Assembly: GCA_025345505.1 (NCBI GenBank)
Contig: JANVCC010000056.1
Span: 744,001-808,000 of the forward strand
Reading direction: 5' to 3'
Origin: Todiramphus chloris collaris
Taxonomy: Eukaryota; Chordata; Aves; Coraciiformes; Alcedinidae
DNA length: 64,000 nt
The position numbers and the translations under genes are program-made. Of this stretch, positions 14,201 to 26,085 are shown one piece after another (positions within the stretch are counted from its first letter, which is position 1; each line of letters starts with the position of its first letter). Under the pieces are notes generated by a model, which saw only the letters and a list, made by a program, of their open reading frames with translations, ran no database searches and was not told where the DNA came from.

Positions 14201-15978
14201 CTTTCTGTAGAATTATACAGTAATGAGAATAGCTTAAGTATAAAAAGCTTAGGACATCATTAAATAGAAATTACTATCTATTACCAGCTTAGATAATTAT
14301 TGGTTTTTTCTGTTTAATTTTAATATAGGTCAAGTAAATGAGCTAGAAAAGATCATTAAATAGTGTGGCAGTTTACTTAAAGGGAAAAAAAAATTCACAA
14401 CAAAAAATAAAATTCAGGCAGCCTGTGTTTTGAAGTTGGGTATTTCATAATGATTGCCTTTTTTTGGGGGGCATATGCCCATGAGTATCACCTTAGTGTT
14501 GCACAGTAAGGCCTAGAGCAGTAAATGAAAAGAAAAATCAGTGTAGGAAGGGACTGCAGCTAATAAATATTTAATCAGATACACAAATTTACACAGTTTG
14601 ATAATGCCTTGAGGAATTTGCCATAATTTATTAACTCCTGCAATGCAAACATATGGTATTATGTTTCTTAAAAAACAGCAAGCCAATAGTCAGCTATTAA
14701 TCTTTTCAGTCAGTTATTTTCCAGAAGTATATACATCTGAAATACTATTGAACTTATATTTGTATGAATTAAAAAAAAAAAAAATCCAGAGAAGAGCTCT
14801 TGCAGTATCGAAGCTGTAGAGTCATTCATACTTTTCTGAAGAATTATAAGTTTATAATTTATATATATTTAATTATTAAATTATTTTAAAAAAAATAAAG
14901 TCCTAAAGTAGAAAACATAAGCTGTCTAGAAGAGAAATACATCTGGACATTGTTACCTTGATTATTTATATGTGAAATACTACTTTAACAAAACACATAT
15001 GGGATCACACCCATTGAACTCAGGAGCAGCTGGAAGGGTAATATTCAGAGTCAGACTGTACACCACAAAATATGTTTTTTTATAGTTATCTTCACAACTA
15101 TGGAGTACTAAGATACTCCTGTGGTGATGGAATCTTCTTACAGTTTCTGTGTTAACTGTAGGTCAGGTAGCACTCCTGCACATCTTATCTTGCTGCAAGG
15201 TAGTGATCACACCAAAATGTATGTGCATGCTAAGAGTCAAAAGTAACAGATTGGTCTTAAGAGAAAGAGCAACTCAGTGTTTGTGATATAGCACACATCA
15301 TTACCATGCTATGGAAAGGTAGTGGACAAAAAGGCAGATGTTAGGCAGCAAAGTGAGCTTAAAGAATTTTCTATTACTGTTTTAATGGAAGTGGAAGGAA
15401 AAGACAATTGTTCCTTAGTTCTTAGGATGGGTTAGAACTTCAGACATCTCATTAACAAATAGAGCAATTGAGGGTATCTCAGGAGTCTTGATATTTAATG
15501 AGGATTTTTTCTGTATTCCTTTAAGGATGTTCAGTAGACACATAAATGGCGATATTTATTATCTATATCATGTTACCCTTTACCCTTGTAGTTATTCCCT
15601 TATGCGGGGATTTAAAGAGGAATGATCTTTCTTTTTAGTCATTCTAAAATGTCATCATGAACTTAAATGCATTCCAGTCAGAATGAACTCACCTTAAAAT
15701 AAGCACAACCAGCACACAAACCCCTTTCATCATCTTCACAAATCTGAATGATACACTTTTCTGCCTATGAACCTCGTATAGTCCATGTCTGCAGGAAGCA
15801 ACATGGCAAATGCTCTGCTTCTGCAAAATTAAAATTGCTGTACATGGCTGGACTTCTCACAAACCAGGTGACAATGGGAAATCCTAACTGATGTTAGGAA
15901 GAATTTACTGTATGAATTGGTGTATGTACTAGAAAGTTCTCATGTGTTTCAAATAATAGTTTGTGCTATTCAGTCCTA
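8263..15978. other. Long non-coding stretch, no gene recognised
   Basis: All frames are short and unrecognised, and several positions (10022-10401, 12063-12468) are open on both strands with no domain resemblance. Runs of A and T are common. At about 10230-10256 a pyrimidine-rich tract ends in CTGCAG, which could act as a 3' splice site, but no matching downstream donor or known protein segment was seen. Confidence 0.5.
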
Positions 15979-16018
15979 GTTAACCACATGACACTTTTTA
16001 GGAAAAAAAGTGGTTAAC
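15979..16018. repeat. Nested inverted repeats
   Basis: GTTAACCAC (15979-15987) pairs exactly with GTGGTTAAC (16010-16018). Inside, CACTTTTT (15992-15999) pairs with AAAAAGTG (16005-16012), and that right arm overlaps the outer one, so the two hairpins are alternatives. No gene or transposon boundary was identified here. Confidence 0.5.
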
Positions 16019-17299
16019 ATTTTCTCCACAGTATCTTAGTCACTGAAGCTGTTGGGCGGAATATTGTAGTTTGTTAATTTATAGTCTATGAAATTACAGG
16101 AATACATTGCAACACTGAATAAGGTGCATTTTTTTTCTATCAAAACACGTATTTGAACAGGGGGACCTTGAGGTTATTTTACTTCATTGTATGAAGGGCA
16201 AGTATTTTAGAGCTTAATATTAAAAAAAGCAAACTGCAAACACTGATATTTCTTCTCCTGTTAAACTTGCACTAAAAAAAAACCAAAACAAAACCTCTCT
16301 ATCCAAGATGGAGTAAAACCCCTACAAATCTGATTCTATTGATTGTCATGCACAAAGGCAAGGAAGAATTAACGTAGGTAAAATATTCTTACTTGAGCTT
16401 TGCAAGCTTCTTAGACTCTAATTCTCACAGATTCCTGCAGATATTTATGTAGGCCTGTTTGGGATGCAGGTAACAAGTGATACCTTCAAAACCATTTTTT
16501 CTTTGTTTTAAATACAAAGTCTTCATGTTGTATCGGGGATCAAAATTTTTGCAGTCATATCCCTTTTAAACTTCACTTGGCTTCATGAATGTGGAGGAGT
16601 CCGCAGTTTTTGATAGTCTAGTATTATATTAAGAAATCAGTCTTAATCAGTAACCTCAAATATGAAGAGGAATGATTTGGTGTTTGAAATATAGAGCAAT
16701 GTTGGTTCTGCAGAGGCTGGGCAAAAAGGAAGTCCATTAAAGCTGGTTAGAAAAATACAGTAGTTTACCAGCTCCCTGTGAATATTTTATACAAATGAAA
16801 TATATATACAGATTTAATTTTCCTGAATGTATAAATTGCATTAATGAATACCTTGTCACATGTTAATGTTCAATTCCTAAATTTCTCAAAAGCACTGCCA
16901 TTGAAATTCAATATCTACTATGTACTCCTTTTAATCCCGGTGAAGATTCCTTCAGAACTAAATGTATATTTCAGCACTTTTTACAGAGACAAAATCAATA
17001 CGATAGTTTGAATATCCATGCAAAACATGATCCTACAAGTTAATATTTAGCAGTACAAGAGTACAAGAACCCACTGAGGCCATGCAAGAGAATCATTTAA
17101 GGAAATACTACACAAAGGGGCTAATAGCTTCAAACTTTGTGTAAAAGATGGTGCTGTAATTAAACCATAGGTGTGACTTGTATGAGCCATAACAACATCA
17201 TTGTTTAGAGGAGAGAACATTTCACCTGAATATGGATGGTGCAAATTTTTCTGTAGTTATACACAAAGAAATCAGTGGATCTGGGTTATGGCTTTTGTT

Positions 17300-17301
<2 letters not shown>
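16019..17301. other. Non-coding stretch, no gene recognised
   Basis: AT-rich DNA with no recognisable exon, RNA gene or transposon. The frame at 17047-17244 (minus) has no family resemblance. Confidence 0.55.

Positions 17302-17329
<28 letters not shown>
17302..17329. repeat. Poly(T) tract, 28 T
   Basis: An uninterrupted run of 28 T. No target-site duplication and no recognisable retroposed sequence on either side, so it is recorded as a mononucleotide microsatellite. Such tracts are length-polymorphic and prone to sequencing error. Confidence 0.9.
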
Positions 17330-17332
<3 letters not shown>

Positions 17333-20300
17333 TTAATAGTCATACAAAACAAAAATTAAACAGGGGACAGGAGGTGACACAACAAATGGATTGAGCACTT
17401 TTTAAAGGTTAGTAGCAGTCTCAGGGTCTAAACACACTCTTTAAAAGTCACTGTGCATGATGTACAATTAGATGGATGAGATTCTGCATAATTTGGCATA
17501 TGTCAGAGGTAAGATTCCCTGCAGAGCTGCTTTGACTGCAGAATATAATAGATATGACCTTTTAGGGTTGTAAAGAGAGTAGCCCAGTTAAAAATCCTAT
17601 ATTTCCAAGTATTTCAAAAAAGTTCTAAACACTTCAAAATACAAAAATGTGTTGTCCCAGTAGCCAATCAAGTTTAGTCCAGAAAAAAATTTCAGAACTA
17701 AACTCACCTTGGTGAGCATGGTCTTTCAAGGTACCTAGGACCCTGGATCTAGCCTTTAAATAGGACAGGGCAAGACAATCCAATACTTTCTTGAGATGGA
17801 GCTTTATTTCATTATCATCTCTCACTGTAGCTTGCTGGAACTCAAAAAAAGCAACAGCTAATATAAGAAATAAGTAATAGCTATCCTACAAAATTGTTTA
17901 TCTCTTATCTGCACTTGAGCAAAGGGCACCAATAATGTGGCTTTAAATTAACAAAAACTGTTGTGCAAATATTAAGTTTTAATTCACTGCCTTCATTTCC
18001 CTTTCTGGTAAACCGGTAGGTCTTCAGGGTGAAAATAGTTTTTTGATTCAGAATACTCAGTACCGGCTGATCAAATAAGGTTTGGTAGAATTTGATCACA
18101 GACATTTCTCTGGTTTGCTTCGATGGATTTTCTTTGTATTAGTAATAACAGTGCTTACGTAACTTAGTGAACAACTTGTAGTGACAGAAAAGACTAGGTA
18201 TGGACAATGAAAGCTCACTGAAGCTGATTACAACATTTCCACAGATTTTTTTAACAGCCTTTGGATCAGACATATAAAGAAGGAAAACTGCTGGCACTGA
18301 CTGCAGATATGATAGTGAACATGGACTTCTTAAAACTGTACAACACTACAGACAACACAAGAGCAATTGCAGCTGAGACTCACAGCTCTACCTGAAAATA
18401 AGCTATAAAACTTACTATGTAAAGTTGAAGTGTTGATAGGAAGCTACTGAAGCTTCCAGAATGATGTGGTACTAATGAAACAGTCACATAAGTGGAGAAT
18501 GTTATCAAGTTCTGCTTAAAATTAGTTTTCATTTGCTATGCTGTACAGTCTTAATTGCATAACCAAATAAACAGAACATATCAAACATGACTTACAGTTA
18601 CTGTCAGACTATGAGAGTTCCTTTTGCATTGTTTCACTTATTCTTGGCATCAAAATGGGCTGATAATGGTTTGAACTACATTAACAGATAAAATTTACTG
18701 TGTTCTCCACCTTACTAATAAGATGTGAGTGAACAGTGAAAAGGATTGACATGATATGGACACATTGATCATCTGTCTATCCAATATGGCACTCAATAAG
18801 AATAGTGTAAAGCAAAGAGTAGACTATAGGATCTGAGAAGCTTTGAAAACTGCATTAATACCAAGTCTGCTGTAGTTTCTGCAAAGGTATCATTCTCTCA
18901 AAAAGCACATTAAACAAAAGAAGTGCCAAGACATGGAAAGTTTGTTTTGCCAGAGGGCAAGTGCCATCTGGCACTCATGTTTAGAATGAGTGTGAAGTAG
19001 TTAAGAGAGTTTTGGAAGTGAATGCTGTAACAGAACAAAATGTGATGCATTTCAAGAGAAAGTCTAAGAGAGCGAGACTTTAGATTTAGTTTAGCTTTAA
19101 ATACTGTGCACTTTTTTAAAAAAGATTAGTACATGATTTTCAAATATCACTGCACATCTGTGCAGCAGTGCATTGTTTCGTAAGCCCTGTACTCTTTCAT
19201 TGTCTTAGTGACCTATCAGTGCTGGGAATCTCCATCTTCAGGGGCTTCTGTACTGAAGTGTGTCTCAGAGGCAAAAATATAAGTTTCATTTTGAGATGCA
19301 CAGCATTTCAAATACTTAGCTGTTTTGATTTTACATGGTTTTGTTGAATTGAAAATTCAAAATATAAAATGCAAAAGTGTGGATATAAAATCTGGAGTAT
19401 TTTGAATTAGAACAATCCAGTGTTATGATTTTTTAAAAGGTTAATTATGGAACAACTATGTTATTTTCCACAAAATATTTTAGAATTTCCCAATACTGCA
19501 CAGTTCAGAAACTCCATATCTCAAAGTTCAGGCTTCTTTCTTACAACATTTCTGTTTCACACAAGACTATTTGAGGACCATTAGTGCTGCCTGGGATTTT
19601 TATCTTCTCTTGCTATTCATTAATTGCCAGCAAACTCTTCTTGCACCAGATGCTTAGCAGCATATCTGTATTGTTAGATATGTTGACTTCATTTAGTTGT
19701 TTTCAGAGTGAAGGATGGAAGCTCAAGTAAGTATGTGACTTTGAAGTTTCTAGTGTCTTTTCCACTGGGGGTAGAAGCATCCTTTATCTTCAAATTTATG
19801 TGCATAACATACAAATCAGCTTCCCCATCCAATACATCTCTGAAAAACTACTAAATGTCTTGTATTTTCATAGTGCCCATGGATAATTATACTAAATTTT
19901 ATCCTATCCACTCTCTTCTTTCCCCTTCTAGGGATTGTCAAACAGAAAAGACACAGCAGTTTCATACACAGAGGGTAGAAGCAAGTGCCTTTCTGCTTCT
20001 AGTTACGTGCTGACTTCCTAGTAAACTGTGAGGATACCTGAGAAAATCACAGACAATATCTATTTGTGACTCCAACTTCTGTGGACTGTACCCTTTGTCT
20101 TGGTTTTCATCACATCTATCTCTGTGTTATGATATAAAGCATACCTCGTAAGGAGATGCTTCCTTTCGAGATTCTTCATCTGAGTTTACATCATTTGCGG
20201 TACTCTACCATCTGGAGCTGTGGAATCAGTAGAATTAGTAGATACAGACCTTCTTCCTCCATCTTTGTTTTGCCTTCTACATGTAATTTTCTTTGCTACT

Positions 20301-21204
20301 GCATGTAAAGATGCAAGATGAAGTCATCATTCTTAAGCAAAGAGAATTCTGTACTTCCTAACATGAAAATTAACATAGGTCTTGCACTTATATTTTATAT
20401 GAAATGGAGGGTTCAGAAGGACTAATATTAACTATTTTAAAAAGTCACAAAAACTTTAAGCAGAGAGGATTGCCTGTGCACAAGGACTGGTATGGAAATA
20501 AACAGATTTTTTTCTCTCCTTTTTACAAGAACTATCAGGAGTGTATTCCTAATACATTAATAAAACCTGGAAAATTATTTTGATATCCTGACAACTTTGG
20601 TCTTATTTTCCCAGAAGTCTGCTGGGAAAATCCTTCATCTGCTACACCTCTTCAGGCTCTCTGCCTCATCTTCTTTTAATATCCTGTGTCCTGCTATGTG
20701 ATCACAAAAATTAAATGAAGGTGCTAATCATCTGCACAACAGTTCCTAACTGCCAAAAGCTGACTGACAGCTTTGAAGCATAAAAATTAAAGTGACCATA
20801 TACATTTGTTGTTGGCTACAAAAAAATTCAAAGGGAATAATAAGTAAAACACTTTAGGCTCAGGAAATGTTTGTGTCCAGTTTTCATCAACATGTTCTGT
20901 AGAAAACTATTAAGAGAAGTGATTTTCTCAGTCCTTTAAATCACTCTGACTCCATAATACCATTGCTTAGATTAATTTAAATTAATATGAACTGTTGATG
21001 CCCAATTGCCTCACAAATTAAGTGTCCTTTGTTTAAATTGTCCAAGTAAAAACCAATATTGTCTATCAGTGTCTCTAGCATCCTGACCAAAAAACCGAAC
21101 AAAACAAGCTTCTGCCTGTTTGATTACTCCTTAAGGATGCCCTATTTATTTTTGTTCATCATGCAATAATTTGTAGTTAGTTACATAGAACAGATACCAT
21201 TTAA
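17330..21204. other. Non-coding stretch, no gene recognised
   Basis: No exon, RNA or transposon recognised. A short local palindrome GTGCCATCTGGCAC at 18961-18974 lies beside GCCAGAGGGCAAG; its meaning is unknown. Confidence 0.5.
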
Positions 21205-21234
21205 ATGTTTTATATATATATATATATAAAACAT
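21205..21234. repeat. 30-bp perfect palindrome with (TA)n core
   Basis: ATGTTTTA on the left is mirrored by TAAAACAT on the right around an alternating TA core, so the whole 30 bp is self-complementary. Alternating TA palindromes can extrude as cruciforms and are unstable in replication. It is probably a dinucleotide microsatellite with matching flanks. Confidence 0.8.
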
Positions 21235-24200
21235 GTGCATAATGTCTGGGATATATTTTGCTCATCTATGGCACCATGCTTTCAAAATTCCACTTTCCTG
21301 TGACATTGCCTTCCATGTTTTAGAGGCTAAAAAAACCCTCAACAGTTAATGAATAATGTCTCATAGTGATGAAATACCCACCCCGTATGGGCTTAGTTGT
21401 TTGCCAATTACTTTACAGCCAAAAGCAACAGAAGTTGCTCAGTACTGCAGAGTCAGCACCTGAAATACAACACCTGCAGGAAAGGGCATGAACAACCCTA
21501 ACCAACCAAGAAGAGAGCTACGTGCACCAAAAATGTTATTTTTCACTGTCTTTTTGGCAGATCAAATGTCAAAGTAAAGAGAGGCATTTGATGTACTTTT
21601 CACTGTATTTTGCAGTGTACAAGTCCATAAATGAACAAGAAACCACCAGATAACCTCTGATGTTAACAAATTAAGTCTTACAGACAAGTCTTACCATACA
21701 AAATCTTATAATTTTACGAGCCTGCACAGAATTCTGACTTATGTTGCATTCTTCCTTGATCTTCTCATATATTTCTGTCTTGAAACCTTTTATACAACTA
21801 TATGGAAAACATTGGTAATAAAAAAAATACACATTGAATTTTTTTTTTTTTTTTAAACAAAGTCCTGCATATTTATTATGTATTTGCAAATAATGCATTA
21901 CGCATAGCTGAGCATGACAATACCAGCATACTTGAACATAATTTTATGGGGAGTAATAGCCAGTCTGAGAGTGGTGGTTCATGGGTGGTACCTATGAGTT
22001 GTAGTGCACTAATAGCTACTAGTGGCCACTGTTAACCCTTGTCATCAATGTGAGCCACAGGATAAAAGACCAATTAAAGGGCAACCAACTTGAAGTCCAA
22101 ACAATAAGAATGCAATCTATATTACAAGCACCAACTCTAGTTTCTGGTCATTGAGCTAAATTATGCTGTCAATTTATACCATTGCAGCCTGAGTTGACCA
22201 ATATTAAGTGACAGGAGAACTTGTCTGATTAAATTACTTTAACGTTACTCATGTGGTAATAATAGTGTAGGCATCAACAACAAATGACAGTGAATAATAA
22301 AATGGAAAGAGATAGATAATACTCAGTTAGCTGAGGCTAATTTTGCTAGCAAATACTGAATACATCCATAGCTATTAAAGTGCTGAATGAAATGCATACA
22401 GTAAATGTCTCTAATGCTATAAATTACTAGTCCACATATTACTTAAGTTGTACACAGGTATCCTGTGTTCTGAGATGTCAGCAGCAACCTAATTGCTATC
22501 CATTTGTTCTAATAATGTTTACTTTGAGAGATGTTTCTGAAAAATAAAGTAGAAGGAATTATGCTTGGATGCATTATAGAGAGGTCTCAGGTATTTGGGA
22601 ATATTTACCATCTGCTGACTTTAGTTTTATCTGTATGTCTTACCAGCATTCAAATTCTTGAACCACAACAATCAAATGTATTCAAAATTGATGAAATTAA
22701 TACAAAAATCATGATGTCATCTGATAGTACCTAAACTCTACACATAAGTGACTAGTATTTTGATTCTAGATGCACGCAGGACTATCTCAGTCTCTAAGAA
22801 TACAAGGCTTGAATACCCTCAGGAAGAGAAGAACAGTGATTTTAAGTTTTAAACATTCTGAGTAGTCTTGTGACTTCTAGGCATCGTATTTACATAAGTA
22901 ATTAAGTACATAATTCTCCTGTGTTTCAGTAAGAGTTAAGTTCCCAAAAGATAACTGAAGAATTAGACCAAAGCTTGTTGTATAAAAGTGTCATTGTCAC
23001 TACCGTGTTATCTTCATTTTCTTCTACTCCAGTTAAATTTTACAAAAAGAGTAAACCCACCTGAAATATTAAAAAAAAAAAAAAAATTAAATGCCTATGT
23101 ACTGGAAAGGTGTACTGGTTGTTGGTCTTTGGTGTACAGTTATGAAAGGTTAGAAATTAGATTCACCTTCTCAGCATTTACTTCTTCAATAATTTACTCA
23201 TCATTTTGGGATTCCAGTTGGAGGCTCATACCTTGCCTTTTAACTCTTACAGATATCATGTCTTTTCACTTGCATTTCTGGATTCACCTCTGGAGTCCAA
23301 GCATCTAAATGCCTGTGTCAAAACTGCAGCTACAAGCATCTACACTCTTTGTTGTACCTACTCTGTGATTTGTTGGAGATTGTTTTCAGTAAATAGATCT
23401 TTTTTATCTTTTTCTTTCTTTACTTTATCTTCTCTTCTTTGATTGAAAAAAAAATATTTTTCCTTGTTTCATGGGTGTAACGCCGAATGTTGATTATGCT
23501 ACTCAAACCCCCACAAAATTGCCTAAAATTAGTGTGTTAATACCCAAACACATAGGCATTTTATTTTGTATTGGTAGATACTAGATTTCTTTCTATCTTT
23601 TAACTAAATATGATACGCTACACAGAAGCCTATTCTCAACATTTTTTATATTTTCTGATGTCATTATTGTATTGAAAGATTTTGGGTAATAACACCAGTT
23701 CACTATTGATGATAGCAAAAGTTTATCAATTTTCACCATTTAAGATGTCATGGGTAATCCAGTGAAAAAAAATCACTGCTTTAAAGGAAATTTTGTATTC
23801 TCATTGCAATTAATTGAAAACTAGGTCAACAGCCACTCTAGACAGACAGTGATATTAAATGTGGGGGAAATGTTATGCAGAATTAATTAAGCAGTTGCTA
23901 TATTAAATTGTGATAACATTCTTTTAACTATACCCATTGACATATAAATTTGAAAGGAAATTCTTTTGCTTCACATTACACCCAGTTTCAGGATCACAAC
24001 ACAGTGAAAGCACCATCTTTCTTTGGAGCCTCGATATTTGCTATGTGATAAACATGCAGACACACTGCATAATAATGAGTGGACTTATATATAGAAAGTA
24101 GTAATTAAGCCTTTTTTTTTTTCTTGTAATTACCTTAATTGGTAGTTAATTTATGCACCTGATTTTTCAGGTGCTTGTACATACTCATTAAAAATGACCT

Positions 24201-25934
24201 CCAAGAAAAACAGAAATGCTGAAAAGGGAGGTAGAATGACAGGTTGGCTGCTAGTAAGTTTAGCCTTTTTCTGTGTTGGGAAATGCTTTTGTAAGTGCTG
24301 TAATTATACATGATCGAAACTTTCAGAAACATTTCATATTGAACAGTATTACAATGCTAGTGAAAAACCTGGCTATATTTCTCTTCCTGTTTACCCCTTC
24401 ATTACAAAGTTCACTACAGACAGAAATCTTCTGTGTACCATATTAGTCTGGAAAAAAAGAGTATTGTTTAGTTATCTAAAATATGCCCTTTTTTCCACCT
24501 ATTAGAATATGGAGTAATTTTTTGTTATAGTCTAATTTGAAGAAGGAAACAAGGAAAGGAAAAAGTAAATTTGTTTTAGTCACTGCAGACTAAATGGAGT
24601 AAAACCAAAATGGTTTTAACATAAAACTGTGAAGCAACATAAAATTAGTTGCAGCACATGTACAATGATATCTATTCATTACTTTAATACAAATATCCCT
24701 AAAGCTTCACACAGTCTGGCAAGTTGTGAAGCATTGGCTGCCTCCTGAAACTACTGAATATCTTATGGTAGGGAGCAGTGCATAAATGTAGGTCTTTATT
24801 TTATGCAATAAATGCAATGATAGTATTCAAGGTGTAAAAATACTGATGTACCCAGTAGCCATGATGGCTTTATAGACACAAAAGGTACATTTATTGTCTT
24901 CTGGGATTAAGTGTGCCTCACAATACTTTCACAGACACATTAAAAATTCCATGTGCATCTGGTGTCAAGAACAACCACGTTTCTCACTGGTGACCCCACT
25001 GAAGTTACAGAAAGGCAGTAATGGAGCTCTCACTTGCATTCTTTGGTTATGGATAAATGTGACCAGGATTTTCAAAGTCTTAAATGCCCCTCTCCAATCA
25101 TTGATCCACTCTTGCTTTTCCTCTTACATGCTTTGGAATACACTTTTCATGCCAAGGACATCTATGGGGACAGATTCTGTGCTTGGTGAAAGGCAAACAC
25201 ACTCACTGGTATTTTTTTAGTTTTCTTCTACCTTTGACTAAATTCCTCACTGCCAAATTAAGTATCTAAACTTCGCAGACTATTATGAAGACAATCTTTT
25301 TAAGCTATGTAAAGTCCAGTGCTCTTGAGCAATGTCAAAGCTCTTTAGAATCACTTGAAGTTTCATTCCAAGAGAATGATTTTTCAGGTGTCCTGCTATA
25401 CAAACTGACACAAGAATGGCAAGATGGTGGAATGACAACAATCTCTGACTGTTTAGGGGTAACATATTAAGAACAAATAATAAACAGGACACTCTACTGT
25501 TTTTACCTATCTTTTTCTAAGCTTAACAAAGTTTATAATTCAAACTGAGAAGCTGAACTTTAGATTAGGGGCCACATCTTCGTAAGTGCTTGTATGATAA
25601 CTAATACAATGGACCATAATGAAAGCTTTATTGAAAACTAAATATTAAATAGCAATATCAATTCAAATAATACCATCATCTCTCTAGAGCACAGAACATT
25701 GATTGCCTTGTACTTTTCATAGGATAATTTTAAAAGCAAAATAAAATGTGGATTGATTGTACCTCAAATATGGAATGGCATTATGCATAGTACAAGCGTG
25801 GCAAAATGTTCTCTAAAGGAAAATGCATGCTAATACCTAAAGCCCACTCTGTTCTGCTTCCTTTTTCATTATAGCTGATGTTTCATTTTAACTTATACAT
25901 CTGAAACTCACTTTGTGTTTTAATGGAATGCTCT
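21235..25934. other. Non-coding stretch, no gene recognised
   Basis: Contains homopolymers (T run at about 21839-21854, A run at about 23071-23086) and a small hairpin with arms GCACCTGA/TCAGGTGC at 24155-24174. Frames up to 108 codons (24894-25220) show no domain I recognise. Confidence 0.5.
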
Positions 25935-26085
25935 AGGCCAGATTGATCCCCAGTGTAATGTTGCATGCGCATGTCAGACAATTATTACAATTTTTAATGG
26001 CATGAGGTTGGGGGGGGCTGCATTATTCATGTGGGGCGTATTGATGAGAAGGTCATAGAGGTCACTGCAAGAATTTAAAATACAG
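25935..26085. promoter_or_regulatory. Possible conserved non-coding element (weak)
   Basis: A segment of more balanced composition with several transcription-factor-like words: TGCATGCGCATG, a homeodomain-type ATTATTAC...TTTTTAATGG, GCATTATTCATG and an 8-G run at about 26012-26019. This texture is typical of vertebrate conserved enhancers, but conservation cannot be judged from one genome. Confidence 0.2.

Noticed and set aside
17302-17329. Poly(T)/poly(A) tracts as tails of processed pseudogenes or SINEs
   Set aside because: No gene-like or SINE-like body and no target-site duplication beside the tracts at 17.3, 33.1, 40.3 and 47.9 kb.
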